Shown in pieces: positions 24,552-33,700 of a DNA stretch of 42,363 bases. The notes under the pieces were generated by a model, which saw only the letters and a list, made by a program, of their open reading frames with translations, had not been told where the DNA came from and did not search any database. Where the stretch lies: assembly GCA_022790685.1 (NCBI GenBank), contig JAAVXQ010000039.1:1-42363 (forward strand), read 5' to 3'. This DNA comes from Clostridia bacterium. Its GTDB lineage: Bacteria; Bacillota; Clostridia; TANB77; CAG-508. The translations under genes were made by a program, and so were the position numbers. Each line of letters opens with the position of its first letter. The first letter of the stretch is position 1.

Positions 24552-25572
24552 ATGAAATTTAATTTCGGTAAGGATATAGGAATTGATTTAGGTACAGCGA
24601 ATATTTTAGTAGCAATTAAGGGAAAAGGAATTATATATAGAGAACCCTCTGTTGTAGCTATAGATATTAAAACGAATGAAGTTATAGCATATGGATTAGA
24701 AGCAAGAGAAATGCTACGGGAGAACACCTACTAATATAAAAGCAATTAGGCCCTTAAAAGATGGAGTAATTGCTGATTTTACAGCAACTAAATTAATGCT
24801 TAAAGCAATAATGAATAAAATTTGTAGTAAATATAGAGTAATAAAACCAAGAGTAGTAGTTGGAGTTCCATCAGGAATAACAGAAGTTGAAGAAAGAGCA
24901 GTAGAAGAGGCAATTATTTCTAGTGGGGCAAGAAATGTTTTTGTAATAGATGAACCAATGGCTGCAGCAATAGGAGCAGGATTAGAAGTGTCTGAAGCAA
25001 AAGGAAATATTGTTGTAGATATTGGAGGAGGAACTACAGAAGTTGCTGTAATATCGTTAGGTGGAGTAGTTATAAGTGAATCTTTAAGAATTGCAGGAGA
25101 TGAAATAACAGAAAATATTATAAATTATATAAAAAGAAGGTATAATTTAACAATAGGGGAAGTAACTGCTGAAAATATAAAACAAGAGTTAGGCTGTGCA
25201 ATGCCACTTATGACAGAAACTGAGATGGAAATAAGAGGAAGAGACTTAAGTTCTGGATTCCCAAGTAGTGTAATAGTTACTTCAAGTGATATAGAACTTG
25301 CAATTAAAGAGCCAATAGAAAAAATAATAGAAACAGTAAAAACTACATTAGAACAAACACCACCAGAACTTGTTTCAGATATATCTGAGACAGGTATTAC
25401 TTTAACTGGTGGAGGTGCTTTAATAAAAAATTTAGATAAATTAATGAGTGAAAAGATGGAAACACCAGTATATATAGCAAATGAGCCATTAGATACAGTA
25501 GTAAATGGAACACTTGCTATGCTAGAAGATCTTGATAACTTAAAAAATATTTTAAAAAGGAATGTGATTTAG
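24552..25572 (+). CDS. mreB: Rod-shape protein MreB, expressed through an apparent +1 shift at CGG
   Basis: Bacterial actin that guides lateral wall synthesis. The start MKFNFGKDIGIDLGTANILV has an AGGAGG site. At codon 56, CGG (24717-24719), the zero frame ends within five more codons (stop at 24732). The +1 frame continues GRTPTNIKAIRPLKDGVIAD, then VVGVPSGITEVEERA, the nucleotide loops DIGGGTTEVAVISLGG and LTGGGALIKNLD, to a normal C-terminus. The shift restores the invariant Gly of the MLGRTP motif (read GGG, or quadruplet CGGG). The joined product is about 339 residues, as expected. mreC, mreD and PBP2 downstream are intact, so a functional MreB is expected. Confidence 0.93.
24717..24720 (+). 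promoter_or_regulatory. CGG +1 recoding site in mreB
   Basis: In frame GAA ATG CTA CGG GAG AAC; the conserved reading is CTA, then GGG AGA ACA CCT (GRTP). This is the best site for deciding the inserted amino acid because the residue is a near-invariant glycine in MreB. Confidence 0.75.
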
Positions 25573-25573
25573 A

Positions 25574-26389
25574 GTGAATAGAAATAAGCAAACTGAATTA
25601 TTAGGAGGAATAATTACATTAATTATACTTATATTATTAGTTTTTCTTTCTAATGTAGAAGTTAATAAGCTTTCTTATTTTGAAACAGCAGTAAATACAA
25701 TAATATCTCCAATTCAAAGAATAATAACAGATTTAAAAAACAAAATACAAGGAAATAGTGAATATTTTGCTAATATGGAGAAAATTCAGCAAGAAAATGA
25801 AGAATTAAGAACTCAAAATAGTGAACTAGAAACAAAATTAAGAGAGCTAGAAAGAATAAAAGCTGATAATATAACTCTTCAAGAATATATGAATTTAACA
25901 CAAAAATATGCCTCTTATACAACCATTCCAGCTTATGTTATAAATAAAGATGTAAGTAATTATAGTAGCAATTTAGTTATAAATGTAGGTACAAATGATG
26001 GAGTTCAGAAAAATATGACAGTAATTGCAGATAAAGGCTTAGTAGGACATGTTATTTCTGTAACTGAAAAAACAGCAAAAGTTCAAGTAATTATAGATCC
26101 AGCAAGTACAGTAAGTTCACAAATGAGCACATCAAATGAAAGTATTATTTGTAAAGGTACTTTAGATAATGATCAAGTTTTAAGAGCAAGCTATATACCA
26201 ACAGATGCAGAATTGATTAAAGGATATAGCTTAGAAACATCTGGACTTGGCGGAATATATCCAAAAGGAATTCATATAGGAACAATAGAAGAAATAATAA
26301 CAACAAGTAATATTATAGATAGATATGCTATAGTAAAGCCAGCTGTTGATTTTTCAAAGCTAAATACAGTTCTTGTAGTAACAGAGTAG
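25574..26389 (+). CDS. mreC: Rod-shape-determining protein MreC
   Basis: 271 residues. An N-terminal membrane helix (about 10-28) is followed by a coiled coil (about 60-105; NEELRTQNSELETKLRELER) and the double beta-barrel periplasmic-type domain (VINVGTNDGVQKNMTVIADK, GLVGHVISVTEKTAKVQVII, GLGGIYPKGIHIGTI). MreC bridges MreB to PBP2 and activates it. Start GTG, one base after the mreB stop, so translation is coupled to correctly shifted mreB reading. Intact. Confidence 0.95.
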   Translation: MNRNKQTELLGGIITLIILILLVFLSNVEVNKLSYFETAVNTIISPIQRIITDLKNKIQGNSEYFANMEKIQQENEELRTQNSELETKLRELERIKADNITLQEYMNLTQKYASYTTIPAYVINKDVSNYSSNLVINVGTNDGVQKNMTVIADKGLVGHVISVTEKTAKVQVIIDPASTVSSQMSTSNESIICKGTLDNDQVLRASYIPTDAELIKGYSLETSGLGGIYPKGIHIGTIEEIITTSNIIDRYAIVKPAVDFSKLNTVLVVTE

Positions 26390-26404
26390 TTTTAGAAAGG
26401 GAAA

Positions 26405-26429
26405 AGTATAATGGAGATTACATTATACT
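26405..26429 (+). promoter_or_regulatory. Intercistronic hairpin before mreD
   Basis: AGTATAATG (26405-26413) / CATTATACT (26421-26429) with a seven-base loop. It encloses the start of a 12-codon mini-ORF and may hide its start codon. No T-run, so not a terminator. Confidence 0.5.
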
Positions 26430-26446
26430 GTAAGGAAAGGGTATGA
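26411..26446 (+). CDS. Possible 11-residue leader peptide coupled to mreD
   Basis: ATG at 26411 with AGAAAGGG nine bases upstream encodes MEITLYCKERV and stops in TGA (26444-26446), which overlaps the mreD ATG (26443) as ATGA. Spacing and overlap suit translational coupling. Too short to be sure; it may be chance. Confidence 0.3.
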   Translation: MEITLYCKERV

Positions 26447-26976
26447 AGAAACTTTTCATAATATTAGGACTAATATTAACGTTTTTTTTAATATATTTTT
26501 TACAAATTAACATATTTGCAAATCTTACAATAGCAGGAATTATGCCGAATTTATTTGTTATTTTTGTTTTGTTTGTGGGATTGTTTGCAAATTCTACACT
26601 AGGAATTATGACAGGAGTTTTTGTAGGCTTAATGTTAGACTTTATGTATGGAAAAGTTATAGGCATAAGTGCAGTAATGTACTGTATAGTAGGATATTTA
26701 GGAACATATTTTGATAAAAATTTCTCAAAAGAAAATAAACTTACAATTATATTAATGTGTGCAGGTGCAACATTAATATATGAAATAGGATATTATTTAT
26801 TAAGTTCTATAATAATAAATTTTGAGAGAGAATACATTTTATTTATAAAAAAGGTAGTAGTAGAAGTGATTTATAATATACTTCTTACAATTATACTATA
26901 TCCACTAATTCAAAAAGTAGGATTTAGTATGGATAGAATATTTAAAAGAAACAATGTGCTTACAAGATATTTTTAA
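26443..26976 (+). CDS. mreD: Rod-shape-determining protein MreD
   Basis: 177 residues with about five or six membrane helices. It has the MreD pattern IFANLTIAGIMPNLFVIFVL near residue 24, GLMLDFMYGKVIGISAVMYC in the middle, and a C-terminal helix ending in short basic residues. It is part of the MreBCD-RodA-PBP2 elongation complex. AAGGAAAGGG is the ribosome site. It lies between mreC and the PBP2 gene. Confidence 0.92.
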   Translation: MKKLFIILGLILTFFLIYFLQINIFANLTIAGIMPNLFVIFVLFVGLFANSTLGIMTGVFVGLMLDFMYGKVIGISAVMYCIVGYLGTYFDKNFSKENKLTIILMCAGATLIYEIGYYLLSSIIINFEREYILFIKKVVVEVIYNILLTIILYPLIQKVGFSMDRIFKRNNVLTRYF

Positions 26977-26997
26977 AAGAAAAGAGGGTGAAATATT

Positions 26998-29133
26998 CTG
27001 AAAAAGACAGAAACAGAAAAATCGAATTTTAGATATAACCTTATAACAACAATTGTATATTTGATAGGAATAATAATATTAATTCAGTTATTTAACCTTC
27101 AAATAGTGCATGGAGAAGAATATAGAGAAGATTCAAACACAAGGCTTACAAGAGAAGCTAAGATAGAGGCAGCAAGAGGAAGTATAATGGATAGAACAGG
27201 AAGCTTACTTATAAGTACAGAACAAGGTTTTTCTCTTGAAATGTATAAAACAAAAGTTGAAGATGAAGACTTAAATAATTCCATATTAATAATGACTGAT
27301 ATATTAGAAAAGAATCAAGATGAGTATATAGATGAATTTCCAATAAGTATAGATCCATTTGAGTATCATTTTGATTCAGAAGAAAAGTTAGCAGAATGGA
27401 AGAAAAAGAATAAGATACCAGAAGCTGCATCAGCAGAAGAAGCTTTTTATTTATTTAGAGATAAATATAAAATAAAAACAGAAGATATTAAACAAATAAG
27501 ACAAATATTAGCAATAAGATATTCAATTTCAACAGTTGGATATTCAAGTAAAAGATCAATACAAATATCAAAAGAGATAAAAAGAGAAACAGCAGTACAA
27601 TTGCAAGAAATGTCTAATGATTTAATTGGTATAACAATAGTTACAGAGCCAATAAGAAAATATCATATGGGAAGTTTAGCATCACACATCTTAGGATATA
27701 CTAGTAAAATAACAAAAGCCAATAAAGATGAATTTACATCCAGAGGAGATAGCTATGAATATGAAAATGATGACAAAGTAGGACAAACTGGAATAGAAAA
27801 AGTTTTTGAAGAGTACTTAAGAGGCGAAGATGGAGAAAAGCAAATAGATATGTCTGTTGATGGTACAATTACAGGAGAATATACTTCTAAAGAGGCAATA
27901 GGAGGAGCTAATATTGTTTTAACTATAGATGCTAATTTACAAAGAATTGCAGAACGAGCATTAAGAGATAATATAGAGAAAATCAGGTCAGGAGGATTTG
28001 CAGAACAAGCAGAAACAAAAGGAGGAGCCGTTGTAGTAGCTAATGTAAATACAGGTGAAGTATTAGCAATGGCAAGCTATCCAGATTATGAGCCAGAACT
28101 TTTCTATAATGGAATAAGTCAAGAAAAATATGATGAATATAGAAATAATCCATATTTTCCATTTATGAATAAAGCTATAAGTCCATATCCACCAGGTTCA
28201 ATTTTCAAAATGGTAACAGCAATTGCTGCATTAGATTCTGGAGTTACAACAACAACAGAAAAAATTAATGATAATGGACCTTATTATGGAATAACAGATG
28301 AACATGCTAATCCACCTGCATGTTGGTTATATAATACTTATGGAAGAGGACATGGAAGACTAGATATTTCAGGAGCAATACAAAATTCATGTAACTACTT
28401 TTTCTATGAAGTAAGTACAAGAATGGGAATTGATACTTTTAATGAATATTCAAAATTCTTTGGACTTGGAAGAAAAACAGGAATAGAACTTCCAGCTGAG
28501 ACCTCGGGAACATTAGCAGGAAAAGAAGCTGCGCAGAATACTTCAGAAAAATGGTGGTCTCCAGCAAAAACAGCTTATGCATCAATAGGTCAAAGTTTAA
28601 ATAGTTTTTCACCACTTCAAATGGTAAGATACATTTCAATGATAGCAAATGGCGGACATAAAGTAGATATGACTCTTGTAAAAAATGTAGTGACAGCAAA
28701 TGGAACTCAAATATCAAAAAATGAAATTGAAGAATTTGTAAATAAAAAATTACAAGTACCAGAAGACACGTCACAAAATTTTGAATTTAGCCAAGAGCAT
28801 ATAGAAGCAGTAAAAATGGGAATGAGAGCTGCAACAGACGAGCCGGGAGGTACAGCATATTCTGTATTTAAGAACTTTGATATAGAAGTAGCTGGAAAAA
28901 CAGGATCAGCAGAAACTGGAAAATCAAAAGAAGCAGATGTATACGCATGGTTTGCAGGATTTGCACCATATGATAATCCAGAAATAGCAGTTGTAGTAAT
29001 GGTTGAAAATGGAAGACATGGTTCATATACAGCAGAAGTAGTAAGAGATATAATTTCAGAATATTTTGGAATGAATGTTAAAGATGTAGTTGAAAATATG
29101 TCAGCAAGAAGTGAAATAGAATCATTTAGATAG
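26998..29133 (+). CDS. mrdA: Elongation-specific penicillin-binding protein 2
   Basis: A class B transpeptidase of about 711 residues. The short cytoplasmic start (KKTETEKSNFRYNL) precedes one membrane helix (IVYLIGIIILIQLFNL), the dimerisation domain with EAARGSIMDRTG, and the transpeptidase domain: SIFK at about 401 (PPGSIFKM), SCN (QNSCNYFFYE), and KTGS at about 634 (VAGKTGSAETG). It cross-links lateral-wall peptidoglycan. The ORF opens at 26992 and has no ATG, GTG or TTG before the membrane helix; CTG at 26998, nine bases past GAGGG, is the best start, with ATT (26995) as alternative. A TTG at 27061 would remove the start of the helix. Confidence 0.93.
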   Translation: MKKTETEKSNFRYNLITTIVYLIGIIILIQLFNLQIVHGEEYREDSNTRLTREAKIEAARGSIMDRTGSLLISTEQGFSLEMYKTKVEDEDLNNSILIMTDILEKNQDEYIDEFPISIDPFEYHFDSEEKLAEWKKKNKIPEAASAEEAFYLFRDKYKIKTEDIKQIRQILAIRYSISTVGYSSKRSIQISKEIKRETAVQLQEMSNDLIGITIVTEPIRKYHMGSLASHILGYTSKITKANKDEFTSRGDSYEYENDDKVGQTGIEKVFEEYLRGEDGEKQIDMSVDGTITGEYTSKEAIGGANIVLTIDANLQRIAERALRDNIEKIRSGGFAEQAETKGGAVVVANVNTGEVLAMASYPDYEPELFYNGISQEKYDEYRNNPYFPFMNKAISPYPPGSIFKMVTAIAALDSGVTTTTEKINDNGPYYGITDEHANPPACWLYNTYGRGHGRLDISGAIQNSCNYFFYEVSTRMGIDTFNEYSKFFGLGRKTGIELPAETSGTLAGKEAAQNTSEKWWSPAKTAYASIGQSLNSFSPLQMVRYISMIANGGHKVDMTLVKNVVTANGTQISKNEIEEFVNKKLQVPEDTSQNFEFSQEHIEAVKMGMRAATDEPGGTAYSVFKNFDIEVAGKTGSAETGKSKEADVYAWFAGFAPYDNPEIAVVVMVENGRHGSYTAEVVRDIISEYFGMNVKDVVENMSARSEIESFR

Positions 29134-29146
29134 AAAGGAAATTAAA

Positions 29147-29752
29147 ATGTTAAACAATATTAAAATTAGCCAAACTACAGAAGAAATAATATTAAATGTT
29201 AATGTTATAGCAGATATGCAAGACATATTAGCTGAATTAGAAACAAAAATACCAAAGCTTAGAGATTTTTATCAATCTTCTAAAATACCGATTAGAGTTA
29301 AAGGTAAATTATTTACAGAAACAGAAATGGAAATGATAAAAAAAGTAATTAATTCAGAAATCGATGTAGAAATAAAATTTGATGATGTGTCAGATTTACT
29401 AGGGCTACATGCAATAAAGAAAACTTTTGAAACAAATACTGAAATATCTGAAACTAAATTTATACAAAATTCTATAAGATCAGGACAAAAGGAAGAATAT
29501 ACGGGAAGTTTAGTAATATGTGGAGATGTAAATGCAGGTGCCGAAATAATAGCTGGTGGAAATATAATAATAGTAGGAACTTTAAGAGGGCTTGCACATG
29601 CAGGAGCAAATGGAAATAAAAAAGCTATAATCTCAGCAAACTCTATAGATATAACTCAAGTTAGAATAGCTAATCTTGTAAAGGAAGTTGGAGAAAAAAT
29701 AGATAAATGTCCGATATGTAAAATAGATGTAAATGAAATTGTAATATCATAA
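29147..29752 (+). CDS. minC: Septum site-determining protein MinC
   Basis: 201 residues. The N-terminal domain (about 1-95) binds FtsZ; the C-terminal beta-helix (about 115-185) contains TGSLVICGDVNAGAEIIAGG, IIIVGTLRGLAHAGANGNK and SANSIDITQVRIANL. MinC blocks Z-ring formation away from mid-cell and needs MinD for membrane placement. In most Clostridia minD follows directly; here a terminator comes at once and no minD or minE is in the window. ATG with GAAAGGA, 13 bases after PBP2. It is the last gene of the operon. Confidence 0.94.
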   Translation: MLNNIKISQTTEEIILNVNVIADMQDILAELETKIPKLRDFYQSSKIPIRVKGKLFTETEMEMIKKVINSEIDVEIKFDDVSDLLGLHAIKKTFETNTEISETKFIQNSIRSGQKEEYTGSLVICGDVNAGAEIIAGGNIIIVGTLRGLAHAGANGNKKAIISANSIDITQVRIANLVKEVGEKIDKCPICKIDVNEIVIS

Positions 29753-29760
29753 AAGAGATA

Positions 29761-29788
29761 AAAACCATTCAATTTGAATGGTTTTTTT
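29761..29788 (+). terminator. Terminator of the mre operon
   Basis: AAAACCATTC / GAATGGTTTT with a five-base loop and a run of T. Confidence 0.92.
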
Positions 29789-29811
29789 ATACTTATGTAT
29801 ATTTAAGTATG

Positions 29812-30198
29812 CTATAAGATAAGTAGAACAAGAATGATTATTAGTATAAAGTCATAATCAGAGTTTTTAAAACTTTGAAAATTATTCATAGATTCTAGAG
29901 CAGTTAAAAGATTAGCAATCTTTACGTACTGCTCTAATTTTTCCTTTTTTGTATTCTCAAGATAAGGTTTTAAAGAATATAGAAGCTTATTTCTAGGAGA
30001 ATCTTTACTTTTGTTCATAGCAGTAAAGATATCTTTCATTTTTAATATAGTATCCATATCAAAAGAAAAATCGGAATTATTACTTTCTTCCGCATTTTCA
30101 CTATTATCAGAATTATTCATTATATTATTTAAATCTATATTTTTTTCTTTTAAAATATCTGAAAATTTATTTAAAACCTCTGAGAAATCTTCATTCAT
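29812..30198 (-). CDS. Unrecognised small protein with C-terminal hydrophobic tail
   Basis: 128 residues. An acidic, Asn/Ser-rich N-terminal half (NIMNNSDNSENAEESNNSDF) is followed by a conserved-looking helix pair (SPRNKLLYSLKPYLENTKKE, EQYVKIANLLTALESM) and a final hydrophobic stretch DFILIIILVLLIL that runs to the stop. The helix pair resembles small proteins often annotated as hypothetical in Clostridia. The tail would fit a C-terminal membrane anchor. The ATG has GAGG inside the stop region of the upstream mini-gene, so the two are coupled. Function unknown. Confidence 0.75.
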   Translation of the reverse strand: MNEDFSEVLNKFSDILKEKNIDLNNIMNNSDNSENAEESNNSDFSFDMDTILKMKDIFTAMNKSKDSPRNKLLYSLKPYLENTKKEKLEQYVKIANLLTALESMNNFQSFKNSDYDFILIIILVLLIL

Positions 30199-30209
30199 TC
30201 TTTAAAACC

Positions 30210-30347
30210 TCATTTATTATTTTCTAAATTTTTTTTAATATCAGAATTCTCCAATATTTGTTGTGCTTTGTAGATGTTTTTTTCTAATTCTTCTTTATCC
30301 ATTTTAGAAATAACAGACAAAAGTTTATTAATATCCATGTTATTCAA
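30210..30347 (-). CDS. 45-residue protein upstream of and coupled to the 29812 gene
   Basis: A strong AAAGGAGGT, eight bases before TTG (30347), opens a frame coding MNNMDINKLLSVISKMDKEE, then LEKNIYKAQQILENSDIKKN and a short Asn/Lys end, stopping at 30210. It is entirely helical, with no membrane segment. The stop lies 11 bases before the next ATG, whose GAGG ribosome site overlaps it. The strong ribosome site and tight spacing support a real gene. Function unknown, possibly a partner of the downstream protein. Confidence 0.7.
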   Translation of the reverse strand: MNNMDINKLLSVISKMDKEELEKNIYKAQQILENSDIKKNLENNK

Positions 30348-30497
30348 TAGAAAATACCTCCTTTAGAAATACTTTGTATTATTAGTATATGAAAGGTAAA
30401 GAAAAAAGTTGACAATATAAAATATATTAAAAAAAACAATACAAAAGTCACAGATATTTAAATATATGCAATAAAAATAAAAATAGCACTCAGAAAG

Positions 30498-30526
30498 TTT
30501 ACATAAAAACAAAAAAGTGATATAAT
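30498..30526 (+). promoter_or_regulatory. Distal promoter of the giant surface-protein genes
   Basis: TTTACA (30498-30503), a 17-base spacer and perfect TATAAT (30521-30526), giving a leader of about 265 bases. Confidence 0.65.
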
Positions 30527-30798
30527 AATATTATGGATAAGTGCGCCTATTTTCCACAAACGGTATAAAAAAAGTGGATAACTACACATAAACAAAAATG
30601 TAATGAAAACTTAATAAAATAAAAAAGGACATCGAAAGGTAGAATTTCCGTAAAAAAGTTTAATTAAAAACTCTGTAACAATTGAAAATAGAGGAACTTT
30701 ACCTATGTACAAAGAAAAATAATTGTCGTATATTATTATATATAATATAAAAATAGGTCGTATTATGTCTAAAACTAAAGAAAAGGAGTATGGAGAAA
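30527..30798 (+). other. Long untranslated leader with possible structure
   Basis: It holds opposed DnaA-box-like words (TTTTCCACA at 30550-30558 and GTGGATAA about 16 bases on), which can also pair as a stem. Further on, AGGTA and TTTCC (around 30638-30652) can pair with GAGGAA and TACCT (around 30691-30704), enclosing a small CTCT/AGAG hairpin. I cannot match it to a known riboswitch class. The stretch 30348-30497 holds no gene. Confidence 0.35.
30723..30751 (+). promoter_or_regulatory. Possible proximal promoter of the surface-protein gene
   Basis: TTGTCG (30723-30728), a 17-base spacer and TATAAA (30746-30751). It is weaker than the distal promoter and lies in very AT-rich sequence. Confidence 0.4.
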
Positions 30799-33700
30799 AT
30801 GGAAACAAAGTTAAGAAAAGTCTTAATATTAATAATTATTTTCATGATGATGTTTTCAAATTTTGGATTTACCATAAAAGCAATAGCTACATCAGATGAA
30901 TTCCAAGTAATTTCAAATGGATTTTTCAGAAAAGACGAAGTAAAATTTTCTGGATATTTTGAAAACGAAGATGGAAAGCAAACAAATGAAGTAATTAATA
31001 ATGCAAAACAAAGAGCAATTCTAAAATTTAATATTAAGCCTCAAGTAGAAGGGTATTTGAAAAACGCAAATATAAAGGCAGTAGCCACAGATGGCACTGA
31101 CTTAAATTTTAGATTTGTGTCTGCTAAAAACATGCTTGATGAAATAAATCAAGAAGAAGAGAAAGAAGATACACAGTTTGAAGTGAAAAATGAAAATAAA
31201 GATTTATCAGAAATTTCTGCTATGAACGAAATAGAAAATACAAGTTTAGAAAATTCTGTAAATGAAAATCAAGCATCAAATGTAATAAATGAGATTTCAA
31301 ATGATGCAAATGAAATATCAAACAGTGTATCAAAGGAATTAAATTCTAATACGGTGGAAAACAGTATTGCAAATGAGATAAGCAACAATACTGTTTCTAA
31401 TGATGTGCCTTTAGAAGAGGAAGAAGAATTTATAGATGAAGAGGAATATATAAAACAAGAACAAGAGACAGAAACAGAAGTAGAAAAAGAAAAACTAGTT
31501 TCTGATGTTAAACTTGTTAATGATAATGAAATTAGTCTTGTAAATATTCTAGAAGATACAACTTTAGAAGTAGTAATAGAATTTAATCAAAAAGACGAAA
31601 TAAATATAGCAGACTTATACAAAGAGATAAGCTTTAGATTAACAGGTACATATATAAATGTAAAGTTAGAAGAAGTTGATATAGCAAAAGAACAACTAAT
31701 GAACATTGGTTGGAAATATAGTAAAGATATCGAAGTTACAAGTGAATATACAAAATTTTCTCCATTTAAAATAGGTGAAGTAACAGGTATAATTGCTGAA
31801 AATAAAATAGTACTTGCAAGAAATATAGAAGATAGTAAATATTTACCTATAAAAAATACAAATATAGAAATAATGGTTCCTACAGTTAATGGAAAAATGC
31901 CAATGAGTGTAGATGTACAAGCCACAAAGTTGATGGCAACAAAAGGACAAGATAGTGGATATGTAGAATTTACAAATAACAATTGGACATATGATCAAAA
32001 TGAAGGAAAGATTATTATAAATGTAAATAATGACATAGATGGAAAAGCAAAAAATTCTTTAGGTGAAGACGAATACGTTATTATATATAGATTTGATGAA
32101 TATACAGAAAATGAAACTGTTAGATTAGATAGAAATGTAAAAGTAACAGTAGAAGAATATAGTGCAAAAGAAAATAGCATATTAGAAAAAACAATTGATG
32201 ATAATGTAGAAATACAAACTAATAAAGGTGAATTAATAACATATAGTATTAGCTCATCAGAAGAAAAAATAAATAAAGCTAAAATATATGCAAATTATAA
32301 CTCACCTGATGCACCATATGAAACAGAATATACAAGTAATATAAGATTAAATGTACTTACAAGTGACATGCTAGAGGAACTAAAAATAGATAGTTCAAAA
32401 GAATATTTTATAGATAAGAATGGAACAGAGCTTGAGGCTTCAGGAATTAAATACAAGAAAATGACATTTAACTATAATGATATAAAATCAACATTAGAAA
32501 AAGGTGGAGCAGTAGAAATATATTCATTAGAGGGAGCACTTATATATACACTAACAAAAGATTTAGTAAAATCACAAGATGATTGTACAATAAATATGAA
32601 TAATGAACCAGGAGTTATTATACAAGTAAGAGATGTATCAGCTAATGGAAAAATAGATGTAGAAATAACAAAAGCAATAGGAAGACCAGAAATAGACAAA
32701 TCAATATTTGCAAACTTTAGAAGAATAGAAAGCAGAATTACAGCAGAAGTAAAATATGCAAATATAGAAGAAAGATTAACACTTCCACTAATAGGAACAT
32801 CAAAAGAATTTGAAGAAAGTTATACAAAAGCTACATTAAGTATAAACAAACCAAATTTAACAACAATGCAAGAAAATGAGAATGTAGAGCTTAAAATAGA
32901 ACTTAACAATGATAGTCAAAAAAGTGACTTATATGTTAATCCAACATTTGAACTTGTTTATCCAAAACATATAAAAGAAGTTGAACTTGAAAGTATAAAT
33001 GTAATATATGATAGTGGTTTAACAGTAAAACATTTTGAAACATATAGAGATGGTGAAAACTTAAAAACAAGAATAGAGCTAGATGGAATTCAAACAAGCT
33101 TTATAGAAAACTCAATGACAAATGGTACAAATATAATTTTAAATACAAGAATGAAAATAGATGAATATACACCAAGAAAAGAAGATCAAATTAAACTTTA
33201 TTACTATAATGAAGGTGTAAGTAATTATCAAACACAAACAATGTGGAAAGTAAATAAAACTATTCCAAATAATATTTTAAAACAAACAAATGGATTTGAT
33301 GTAGCATTAATTAATTATCAAGCACCAGTTGGATTAATTGCTATAAATGGAATGAGAAATTATGATGGTGAAGGTTCAGAATTAAGATCTGTAAAACAAG
33401 GAACAATGACAAGACAAATCCAAAGAGAAAGAGCAGAAGTAAATACAACAATGGATTTATTAGTTCTTAACAATACAGGAAATGAATGCTCAGACATAAC
33501 AATGCTTGGAAGAGTACCTTTTAAAGGAAATAAAGATGTAATAACAGGAGAGAACTTAGGAACTAATATAGATGTAAGATTAGTAGGTTCTATTCAAGAA
33601 GACAGTGAAAATTCAGCTAAAGCAACAATATACTATTCAGCAAAAGCTGATGCAAATAAGAATTTAAATGATTCATCAAATGGATGGACAACAGATGTTC

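Noticed and set aside
24552..24734. A 60-residue MreB-like mini-protein followed by a separate shorter MreB
   Set aside because: The two pieces join exactly at CGG to give one normal-length MreB; no ribosome site precedes the second piece.
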